6,720 nucleotides of DNA from Robiginitomaculum sp. Lineage in GTDB: Bacteria; Pseudomonadota; Alphaproteobacteria; Caulobacterales; Maricaulaceae. Shown in pieces: positions 1-6,208 of the stretch. Location of the stretch: NCBI GenBank assembly GCA_002733485.1, contig NVVU01000050.1:9629-16348 (forward strand), given 5' to 3'. Each line of letters begins with the position of its first letter. Within the stretch, counting starts at the first letter, position 1. A program made the position numbers and the translations under genes. The notes under the pieces were generated by a model. That model saw nothing but the letters and a program-made list of their open reading frames with translations, had not been told where the DNA came from and ran no database searches.

Positions 1-125
1 AAATTATCGCCATACTGGATCATGATGCGCCTGGTGTGCTATTAGCGGAACTGGATTTGCAAAAGTGTGTAACCCTACGTCAACGCCTTCCGGCACTGAC
101 GCTTGATGCAAAGTATAACCTCTAA
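1..125 (+). CDS. C-terminal end of a probable carbon-nitrogen hydrolase (nitrilase superfamily), partial
   Basis: Reading from base 3 gives an open frame of 40 codons ending in TAA at 123-125; the start is left of the window. The visible end includes GVLLAELDLQ (residues 11-20 of the fragment), followed by a basic helix and RLPAL. This resembles the final beta strand and helix of nitrilase-superfamily amidases, typically a G-[IV]-[IL]-x-A-[DE]-[IL]-D-L pattern followed by an R-x-[RK]-[IL]-P-[AS]-L tail. Such enzymes hydrolyse amide or nitrile C-N bonds with a Glu-Lys-Cys triad, which would lie in the missing part, so activity cannot be judged here. The gene next door encodes DUF1178, which commonly follows a carbon-nitrogen hydrolase in alphaproteobacteria and supports the call. 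The last base of its stop is the first base of the next ATG (TAATG), so the two genes are probably co-transcribed and translationally coupled. The family assignment rests on a short tail plus context; the substrate is unknown. Confidence 0.72.
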   Translation, partial: IIAILDHDAPGVLLAELDLQKCVTLRQRLPALTLDAKYNL

Positions 126-550
126 TGATCCGCTATGCCCTTGTATGTTCTTTTGGTCATGAGTTCGAGGCCTGGTTCTCCAACGCTGACGATTATGAAG
201 CGCAAAATAACAAAAAGCTGGTGACCTGCCCGCTCTGTGATGATGGCACCATCACCAAACAAATCATGGCCCCGGCCTTAAAAGGTACCAAGCGCAAGAC
301 CGATGCAGACAAGGCCCAGGCCTTTGCCGCCTTTGCTGGCAAAGTGCGTGAAAAAATCCGCTCTACCCATGATTATGTCGGGGATAAATTTGCTGACGAA
401 GCCATGGCCATGCACCGGGGCGAAAAAGATGAAAAGCCGATTTACGGCGAGACCACTCTGGATCAGGCCAAAGCCCTAAAAGACGAAGGCGTGCCCGCCG
501 CGCCGTTGCCCCCGGCCTTTGCCCCTACGCCACCCAAAAAACTAAATTAA
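125..550 (+). CDS. DUF1178 family protein, putative small zinc-binding protein
   Basis: Complete 141-residue protein, a normal length for DUF1178. The N-terminus MIRYALVCSFGHEFEAWF is the family hallmark, and C8, H12, C35 and C38 (the last two in CPLC) form a plausible single zinc-ribbon-like site. The conserved second half is also present: DYVGDKF (83-89), EA and H97 with GE (92-100), IYGE (106-109) and a final EGVPAAPLP block (121-129). The tail is proline/alanine rich. No signal peptide or membrane segment is visible, so it is probably cytoplasmic. Its function is not established. The ATG overlaps the stop of the upstream hydrolase gene by one base, and I see no convincing Shine-Dalgarno sequence before it, which fits translation coupled to the upstream gene. 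Its stop codon overlaps that of the convergent operon. Family assignment is strong; the zinc role is inferred from the Cys/His pattern. Confidence 0.93.
   Translation: MIRYALVCSFGHEFEAWFSNADDYEAQNNKKLVTCPLCDDGTITKQIMAPALKGTKRKTDADKAQAFAAFAGKVREKIRSTHDYVGDKFADEAMAMHRGEKDEKPIYGETTLDQAKALKDEGVPAAPLPPAFAPTPPKKLN
547..550. other. Shared palindromic stop-codon overlap of two convergent genes
   Basis: The bases TTAA contain the plus-strand TAA of the DUF1178 gene (548-550) and the minus-strand TAA of the VWA membrane-protein gene (549-547). The convergent operons therefore meet with no spacer, and any terminator of either must lie inside the other's coding sequence. Confidence 0.9.
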
Positions 551-2586
551 CTACGGCCCTCGCGCCACCACGCCCCGGCGGCGATCCCCACCAGCACCAG
601 GGCCATCAAAAGGGCCGGCAAAGCCGGGCGGCGCTGTTCGCCGGTAACCACAAAGGCCTGATTGCGTTTCAACCCCATCCAGGTGCGTCCGGCCTGACGG
701 TCGCGCGTGCCTGTGCGGCGAATGGCTGGCAAAGACCCGGCCTCGCGCAGCGCATAAATACCACCGCGACTGTCCTGGACCAAAGGTTTAAGCGCTTTGA
801 CCGAGGGGATCAGGTGCGTAAATTCTTTGGGGTTGAGCGAACCACCGGAGGCCACCGCCAGCAATTTTCCCGCCCGAACACTGTAAAGGCCGCTGGCCTT
901 GGCAGGCATGGTGCCAGTGAACACGCCGGGGCCAGCCGGGGCCAGAGGCACCTTGATCACACTGCCATCCGGGGCGGTAACCTCCACCGGGGTCGCTTCA
1001 TCGGCCAGGGTGTGCTGGCGGATTTGCAATTCCCCATTGATGATTTTGGCGCGCAGGGCTTCTTCTTCCAGCTCCGGCTCTTTCATCAGCCAATGGGCCA
1101 GTCGGCGATACAGCTCCGCATGGGGTCCGCCGCCATCAAAGCCGCGCGCCCACAGCCACGCATGATCCGACATAAAAAGCGCCACCCGGCCATCGCCGAC
1201 CCGGTCCAGGATCATCAAAGGCTCGTCCTTATCGTCCGACAAAACGGACGTGCCGGAAAAAGATGACGCCTCGATCCGCCTTCCCCAGCGCCCCCAGGTT
1301 TTGGCAAGTCCGGCCAGTGGCGCCGTCACCGGATGGCGGGTGCCTGCCGTTGTCACTTTGGGACGAAAAGCATGGGTGTCGATTTTACTTAAAGATCGCG
1401 CCGGCAATACGGATGATAATGGCGTACGCGCCAGCGAATACGGCCCGGCAAATTCCGGCCCGGCCACCACCAGCAAGGCGCCGCCCTTTTCCACATAACG
1501 CGCCACATTATCCAGATACAACATGGGCAGTACGCCGCGCCGGGTATAGCGATCAAAAACAATCAGATCAAAGCCGGTGAGTTTTTCCACAAACAATTCG
1601 CGGGTGGGAAAGGCGATCAGCGCCATTTCATTGACCGGGGTGGGATCTATTTTCAAGGGCGGGCGCAAAATGGTGAAATGCACCAGATCTACCGCCGGGT
1701 CGGATTTAAGAAGATTGCGCCATGCCCGCACCCCGGCATAGGGCTCGCCAGTGACCAGCAATACCCGTAAACGGTCCCGTATGCCGTTCACATTCACCGC
1801 CGTGCGGTTGTTGACCAGGGTCAGCTCTTCCCTGGCCGGGGCCACTTCGATCTCGACCACATTATCGCCGCGTTTTTCAATAGGCAGGCTGACCCGCACA
1901 TCCTTGCCCACGGCGACGCGCACGCGCAGCGGTTTGCCGCCATCAACGCTTAACGAGACTACCGCATCGCTGGCCGGGGTCTGTCCCTCGTCCTCGATAT
2001 GAATGATAAACACTGCCAGTTCACCAACCAGCCCATAACGGGGCGCATTGATCACCCGCAAGGTGCGATCCCCATGATTGGGGTCACCCACGATCAGGGC
2101 ATGCACCGGGGCGTTCGGTGTGGCCGATAAGGGCAGGTCATGGGCCAAACCATCGCTGAGCACCATTACCCCGGCCAGCCGCCCGGGCGGGGCCTTGGCA
2201 ATACCTTTTTGAATGGCGTTAAACAGGGCAGTGCCATCGCGCGAGGGTGATACGGTTTCCTCGATCAGCTCCAGCCCGGTATCGGCGGCAATTTTCTCTC
2301 TTATCTGCGCAGCCATGGTTTTGGCCAGCGCTTCACGGCCATCCAGCGTCATGCTTTCGCTGGCATCAGTGACCAGTACCGCCACATCGCTTAGCGGGTC
2401 TTTTTCCTGCTCCACCCAGATCGGGTTGGCCAGCACCAGTGCCAGTGTACCCGCCAGGGCGGCGCGCAATAAACTGCCCCGCAATTTCAGCCCAAAGGCC
2501 AGCATTGAGAGCAATATCAGGGCACCACTTAACCCGCCAATGAGCAGCGGGGAGAGCAGCGGATCAAAGAGTAACTGTCCGCTCAT
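547..2586 (-). CDS. Large inner-membrane protein with VWA domain and GATase-like domain, last gene of the moxR operon
   Basis: A 679-residue protein with two N-terminal hydrophobic segments (about 10-33 and 42-56) separated by a basic loop (KLRGSLLR), and one C-terminal segment (about 655-674) followed by WWREGRS. Charge distribution predicts that the bulk of the protein is periplasmic. Right after the second segment lies a von Willebrand factor A domain with a complete MIDAS metal site: DxSxS at D74, S76, S78 (TDASESM), T119 in DGTALF, and D145 in VLSDG. A middle region (about 270-480) resembles the glutamine-amidotransferase-like fold seen in such proteins: RVLLVTGEPY (274-283), FDLIVFDRY (339-347), KGGALLVVAGPEF (367-379), GDGRVALFMSD (464-474). 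No catalytic Cys is evident, so it is probably a binding module. The ATG overlaps the upstream TGA (ATGA) and lacks a strong ribosome site, pointing to translational coupling. It is the terminal gene of the MoxR/DUF58/DUF4159 set; a cell-envelope role is inferred from orthologous operons, and the mechanism is unknown. Confidence 0.9.
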   Translation of the reverse strand: MSGQLLFDPLLSPLLIGGLSGALILLSMLAFGLKLRGSLLRAALAGTLALVLANPIWVEQEKDPLSDVAVLVTDASESMTLDGREALAKTMAAQIREKIAADTGLELIEETVSPSRDGTALFNAIQKGIAKAPPGRLAGVMVLSDGLAHDLPLSATPNAPVHALIVGDPNHGDRTLRVINAPRYGLVGELAVFIIHIEDEGQTPASDAVVSLSVDGGKPLRVRVAVGKDVRVSLPIEKRGDNVVEIEVAPAREELTLVNNRTAVNVNGIRDRLRVLLVTGEPYAGVRAWRNLLKSDPAVDLVHFTILRPPLKIDPTPVNEMALIAFPTRELFVEKLTGFDLIVFDRYTRRGVLPMLYLDNVARYVEKGGALLVVAGPEFAGPYSLARTPLSSVLPARSLSKIDTHAFRPKVTTAGTRHPVTAPLAGLAKTWGRWGRRIEASSFSGTSVLSDDKDEPLMILDRVGDGRVALFMSDHAWLWARGFDGGGPHAELYRRLAHWLMKEPELEEEALRAKIINGELQIRQHTLADEATPVEVTAPDGSVIKVPLAPAGPGVFTGTMPAKASGLYSVRAGKLLAVASGGSLNPKEFTHLIPSVKALKPLVQDSRGGIYALREAGSLPAIRRTGTRDRQAGRTWMGLKRNQAFVVTGEQRRPALPALLMALVLVGIAAGAWWREGRS

Positions 2587-5321
2587 TGCTTGCCCAACCG
2601 TTCCAGAAGTGCCGGGATATGGACCTGATCGGCCTTGTAATTACCGGTCAGGGAATACATCACCAGGTTTATGCCAAAGCGACGCGCCATTTCACGCTGG
2701 CGCGGGATATTATCGGAAAGCGCGGCCATGGGCTGGCCATTTTTATCCAGCGCCCAGGCTGCCGCCCAATCGTTTGACCCGGCGATAATGCCCGACACCC
2801 CATCCAGAGACGAGCCATTGGCATCGCTTTCCACCCAGACCCGTCCATTGGTATAACGCCCGGGAAAATCATGAATAAGATAATAGGTGCGGGTCAGCAC
2901 ATGGTCCCGGTCCACGGGTCTGAGCGCCGGCACGCTGATTTGCGTAAAGACGGATTTTAATGCCGGATCAACGCCGCCGGCGGCCTTGGCGCGCAATTCA
3001 CCATCCTGAGTATCAATGACCAGCATGCCGCCATTCTTTAAATACTCATCCAGCGAGGCAATGGCCTCTGTGGACAGCATTGGCGGGCGCAAAACCGGCC
3101 AGTAAATGAAGGAAAACACTGACAGGTCATCCACCGCCGGGTTCACCCCGATGGGGGCCGCCGGTTCCACCGTGGTCCGCTGAATGAGGGTGCGGGACAG
3201 ACCAAACAACCCCGCTTTGCTCATCGCATCCACCCGGCCATCGCCGGTGATGATATAGGCCAGCTCCGTGGCTTGCGCCGCCTTGATGGCCCGATCAAAG
3301 GCCTCGTCGGCCTGGGCCTTGGGGCCGCCTGCCGATAGCCCTATCAGCATGCCCAACAGCACCACCGCCGCCTTTGATCCTGTGGGCAGGACTTTGCGTA
3401 AAAAGCGCAAACGCCCGGCCAGCCAAAGCGCCGCCACCATATCCACCCCAAGAAAAACCAGCGCCAGCAGCAATAGCGGGGCCTTAAAGGCAATACTGCG
3501 CGAGGCGCCGCCGCTCATGAGCGTAACCCCCACCGGCGGCGTGGGCAGTGGTTTGAGCAAGGAATAAGTCGCCCCCAGATTAAGCGCGCGGGTGAAGGGG
3601 CCATTGTGATAAAGCCCCGGCGGGGTTTGTGCACTGATAGTGGTTTTGGAAAAATCTGTATTGGCCGGCAGAAACGGCGGCGCGCCTTTGGGGGTTTGCA
3701 ATTGGCCTTGAGCGTTTAGCGCGCTTTCCAGCTCCCAACTGCCCTTTTGTTTATCCAGCGCCGCCCCGGGACGCCCCTTTGCAAAAGCCAAAGTGCGTTC
3801 CAGCATGGCGGCAAAGAGGCCTGATAGCGGCAGGTCCGACCATTTGGGCGCGGCGGTAACATGGAAAAGCACAATGCGTCCGGTCCCATGGGGGGCAGAG
3901 CTGACCAAAGGCGTTCCATCTTTCAGGCGGGCCCAGACGCGTTCATTCAACGCATCATCAGGCAAGGCCAGCACCTGACGGCGAACCGCCGCATCCTCGC
4001 CGCCTTTTAAGCCAAAAAACGGGCTTTCCTGCGTAAAGGGCGCCAGTGCCTGGGGCGTTTCCCAGCCAAATGCCCCGCCCATCAGACGCCCGCCAGCGCG
4101 TAAATTGACCGGCACCAATTCATCACTATTGGTGGCAAGGTGCGGTCCGGCAAAGCGGATCAACAGCCCACCACCGCGCACAAAGGCATCCAGTTTCACC
4201 AGCCCCGCCGCCGTCGGCTGGGCCGGATCGGTCAGCACCAGCACTGAGGGTTCCTGCGCCAGCAGCTCGTCCAGTTCACCGCGAATTAGCTCCGCATGAG
4301 GTTTCATGGCCTTATCCAGATAATAAAATCCCGATAACAGCGGCTGGCGATCCACATCACCGCCGGGCGTGATCAGGCCCACCAGAGGTCGTGACCAGCC
4401 ACCATCAAAAACCCAGCTGGTTGCCGCCGATAATGCCCCCGGCACCTGCAGCATTTTCAGCCGGTTTCGCAATAATAACGGCAAAACAAATTCGCCCTTT
4501 GCCAGCGTTTCCCCTGCCGCAAAATCGATATCCGTCTGCGCCATCACCGAGCCATCTTGATCAATGGCCTGTACCGGGATGGTACGCGCAGTTCCCGCTG
4601 CAGGGCGTTGCAGACGAATACCCAACCCCCGGGCATTGGCGGTGGGCGGCCCCAGCATTAATGGTTCGGCCCCCTTGGCCGGGGTATAGACCTGCACCGG
4701 GCCAAAGGCGGCCAATCCGTCCATAAAGGCACGGGCCTTGCCATGATCCAGCCCATCACTGAGCCAGACAATATGAACGTCTTTGGGCAGGCCGCCGGCC
4801 TTGTCCAAAGCATCAATGGTGGTCAGGCTCTGGGCGCGGGAAGGTGGCCAGGGCTTGGCATTTTCATCGCTTATCTGCTTGCGAACCACCGCCTGTGCGG
4901 TAAAACGCAATTCACGGGCTTTAGAATCAGAGCTGGCCGTAAACATCAGTGCCACCCGGTCCGGCGCGGCGCTAATCAGGCCAAGGGCGTCTTTGCGAAT
5001 CGCCTCCCAGCCCGGCGCGCTGGCCCAGCCATTATCAATGACCAGCAATAGCGGCCCCTTGCCGGTATCCGTATCGCGCGGCGACCAGACCGGCGTGGCC
5101 AGCGCCAATATGATCAGCGCCGCAATACCAAGTCGCAAAAGCCGCAACCACAAAGGCGCGCTGTCCGGGGTTTCCTCATCATCCTGTAAATCCCGCAACA
5201 GGTTCAGCGGTGGAAAAATTGCCCGCAATGGCGCCGGCGGCGTAGCCCTTAGCAACATCCATAAAAGCGGCAGACTGAGAAGGGCAATCAGCGCGAAGGG
5301 AAAAAGAAACTGTACCCCCAT
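2583..5321 (-). CDS. BatA-type N-terminal, DUF4159 C-terminal inner-membrane protein
   Basis: A 912-residue protein, about the usual length for alphaproteobacterial DUF4159 proteins. Order of parts: a BatA-like double-membrane N-terminus (segments about 7-24 and 60-79, separated by a basic then acidic loop containing LQDDEETPDSAP); a VWA-like domain starting at LLLVIDNGWA (91-100) and including VWLSDG (185-190); a GATase-like region with FVRGGGLLIRFAGPHL (380-395) and GTGRIVLFHV (479-488); two more hydrophobic segments (about 612-636 and 649-665) around a basic loop; and the DUF4159 domain (about 673-895), with ELAYIITGDGR, FSFIYWPVLRPP, NGGMLVIDT and RFGINLVMYSLTGNYK. The positive-inside rule puts the VWA-like and DUF4159 domains in the periplasm. 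The MIDAS motif is degenerate (DNGWA instead of DxSxS), so metal binding there is unlikely. The start is supported by overlap with the DUF58 stop (TAATG) and a weak GGGGA site 9 bases upstream. Its 3' end overlaps the next gene by 4 bases. Molecular function is unknown. Confidence 0.92.
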   Translation of the reverse strand: MGVQFLFPFALIALLSLPLLWMLLRATPPAPLRAIFPPLNLLRDLQDDEETPDSAPLWLRLLRLGIAALIILALATPVWSPRDTDTGKGPLLLVIDNGWASAPGWEAIRKDALGLISAAPDRVALMFTASSDSKARELRFTAQAVVRKQISDENAKPWPPSRAQSLTTIDALDKAGGLPKDVHIVWLSDGLDHGKARAFMDGLAAFGPVQVYTPAKGAEPLMLGPPTANARGLGIRLQRPAAGTARTIPVQAIDQDGSVMAQTDIDFAAGETLAKGEFVLPLLLRNRLKMLQVPGALSAATSWVFDGGWSRPLVGLITPGGDVDRQPLLSGFYYLDKAMKPHAELIRGELDELLAQEPSVLVLTDPAQPTAAGLVKLDAFVRGGGLLIRFAGPHLATNSDELVPVNLRAGGRLMGGAFGWETPQALAPFTQESPFFGLKGGEDAAVRRQVLALPDDALNERVWARLKDGTPLVSSAPHGTGRIVLFHVTAAPKWSDLPLSGLFAAMLERTLAFAKGRPGAALDKQKGSWELESALNAQGQLQTPKGAPPFLPANTDFSKTTISAQTPPGLYHNGPFTRALNLGATYSLLKPLPTPPVGVTLMSGGASRSIAFKAPLLLLALVFLGVDMVAALWLAGRLRFLRKVLPTGSKAAVVLLGMLIGLSAGGPKAQADEAFDRAIKAAQATELAYIITGDGRVDAMSKAGLFGLSRTLIQRTTVEPAAPIGVNPAVDDLSVFSFIYWPVLRPPMLSTEAIASLDEYLKNGGMLVIDTQDGELRAKAAGGVDPALKSVFTQISVPALRPVDRDHVLTRTYYLIHDFPGRYTNGRVWVESDANGSSLDGVSGIIAGSNDWAAAWALDKNGQPMAALSDNIPRQREMARRFGINLVMYSLTGNYKADQVHIPALLERLGKQ

Positions 5322-6208
5322 TACCGAACATCCCCGGCAATGCTTTGGTAAATCGACAAAAGGGCCGGCGCCGCCACCCGGTCGGTACGGTGGCGAACAA
5401 AGGTCCAGCCAAGGGCGCGGGCCAGCGCCTCCAGATTTTGGGTATTTTGCGCAAAGCGCGCATGATAATCATTGGCAATGGATTGCACCCGGCCAAACAA
5501 TACCGGCTCGCCGCCATCAGGGTGGTTAAATTCGGTCCGCCCGGCATAGGGAAAATCCTCTTCGGCCGGATCGTAAACCTGTACCAATGCGCCGGTAACG
5601 CCCGCCGCCTTGAAATTGGACAGACGTTCTTGCCAGACTTCTACGCCCTCATAAAAATCAGATATAATCACTGCCTTTGGCTGACCGGACAGGGCCAGTA
5701 CCCGCAGGCTGTCGGGCGGTGTGGAATGCAGGATTAATTTTCGCCCGGCCCGCTCCATACCGCCGCGCCCATGCACCGGGCGCTGCATCTGGCCGGCCAC
5801 GCCGACACGCTCGCCGCCATTAATCAGGGCGATAGCCATGGCCGTCAGCAATACCGAGGCGCGATCCCGTTTCAGCGGCAACGTCTTGTCGGAAGCCCAG
5901 CTGAACCCGGCACGGCCATCGCGCCACAGCCAGACTGTCTGTGCCGCTTCCCATTCGGTCTCGCGCACAAAAAGATTGTCCGAGCGGGCCGAACGTCGCC
6001 AGTCTATGGCGCTGTGGGGGTCTTCATGACGGGCACGTCGAAACTGCCAGAACGTCTCGCCGGGGCCGGATTTGCGCCTCCCATGCAGGCCATGGGCCAG
6101 CGAGGTCGCCAGCTTTTTGGCCTCGGCCAGCAAGGCTGGAAACCGGGCCGCCAGATCTTCGGCATCATGCCGGTTACTGGCAAGAATGGAACGGGCGGGC
6201 CGTCGCAC
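5321..6208 (-). CDS. DUF58 domain-containing protein, probable MoxR partner
   Basis: A 295-residue protein matching the short, membrane-free DUF58 proteins encoded beside moxR in alphaproteobacteria. The signature region is clear: GETFWQFRRAR (50-60), then SAIDWRRSARSDNLFVRE (66-83). A VWA-like fold follows: TVWLWRDG (91-98) corresponds to strand 1 and AVIISDF (179-185) to a later strand carrying D184. The usual DxSxS is D97-G-R-A-G here, so the metal site looks degenerate. No signal peptide or membrane segment is seen, so it is predicted to be cytoplasmic, where it could contact MoxR and the cytoplasmic loops of the two membrane proteins encoded downstream. The start is GTG, overlapping the moxR stop by one base (TAGTG). 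It is preferred because a GAGAG ribosome site sits 8 bases upstream, and the next Met (124) would delete the DUF58 signature. Its own stop overlaps the next ATG (TAATG). DUF58 proteins are generally regarded as substrates, adaptors or effectors of MoxR chaperone-like ATPases; the exact role is unknown. Confidence 0.93.
   Translation of the reverse strand: MRRPARSILASNRHDAEDLAARFPALLAEAKKLATSLAHGLHGRRKSGPGETFWQFRRARHEDPHSAIDWRRSARSDNLFVRETEWEAAQTVWLWRDGRAGFSWASDKTLPLKRDRASVLLTAMAIALINGGERVGVAGQMQRPVHGRGGMERAGRKLILHSTPPDSLRVLALSGQPKAVIISDFYEGVEVWQERLSNFKAAGVTGALVQVYDPAEEDFPYAGRTEFNHPDGGEPVLFGRVQSIANDYHARFAQNTQNLEALARALGWTFVRHRTDRVAAPALLSIYQSIAGDVR
5331..5335 (-). promoter_or_regulatory. Weak ribosome binding site of the DUF4159 gene
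   Basis: Minus-strand GGGGA lies 9 bases before the ATG at 5321-5319, within the last codons of the DUF58 gene. It is only a partial anti-Shine-Dalgarno match; the one-base stop/start overlap suggests re-initiation also contributes. Confidence 0.35.

Noticed and set aside
555..604. Inverted pair GGCCCT / AGGGCC just beyond the DUF1178 stop
   Set aside because: The arms are 6 bases with a loop of nearly 40 bases and no T-run follows; this is expected by chance in GC-rich coding sequence.
607..627. Minus-strand hairpin CCGGC-TTT-GCCGG followed shortly by TTTT, resembling an intrinsic terminator
   Set aside because: The stem is only 5 bp, the T-run is 4 bases and starts after three C residues, and it lies in the coding sequence of the last membrane segment before the stop. 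It is more likely a by-product of Pro-Ala-Leu codons.
2213..2788. Plus-strand open frame (191 codons) spanning the junction of the two large membrane-protein genes
   Set aside because: The composition is that expected of antisense to GC-rich coding sequence (Ser/Pro/Arg rich), and it overlaps conserved domains on the other strand.
4783..5529. Long plus-strand open frame (248 codons) opposite the DUF4159 and DUF58 genes
   Set aside because: It crosses the junction of two well-supported minus-strand genes, its product has low-complexity Ser/Arg/Pro-rich composition, and no family motif is recognisable. It is an antisense shadow.
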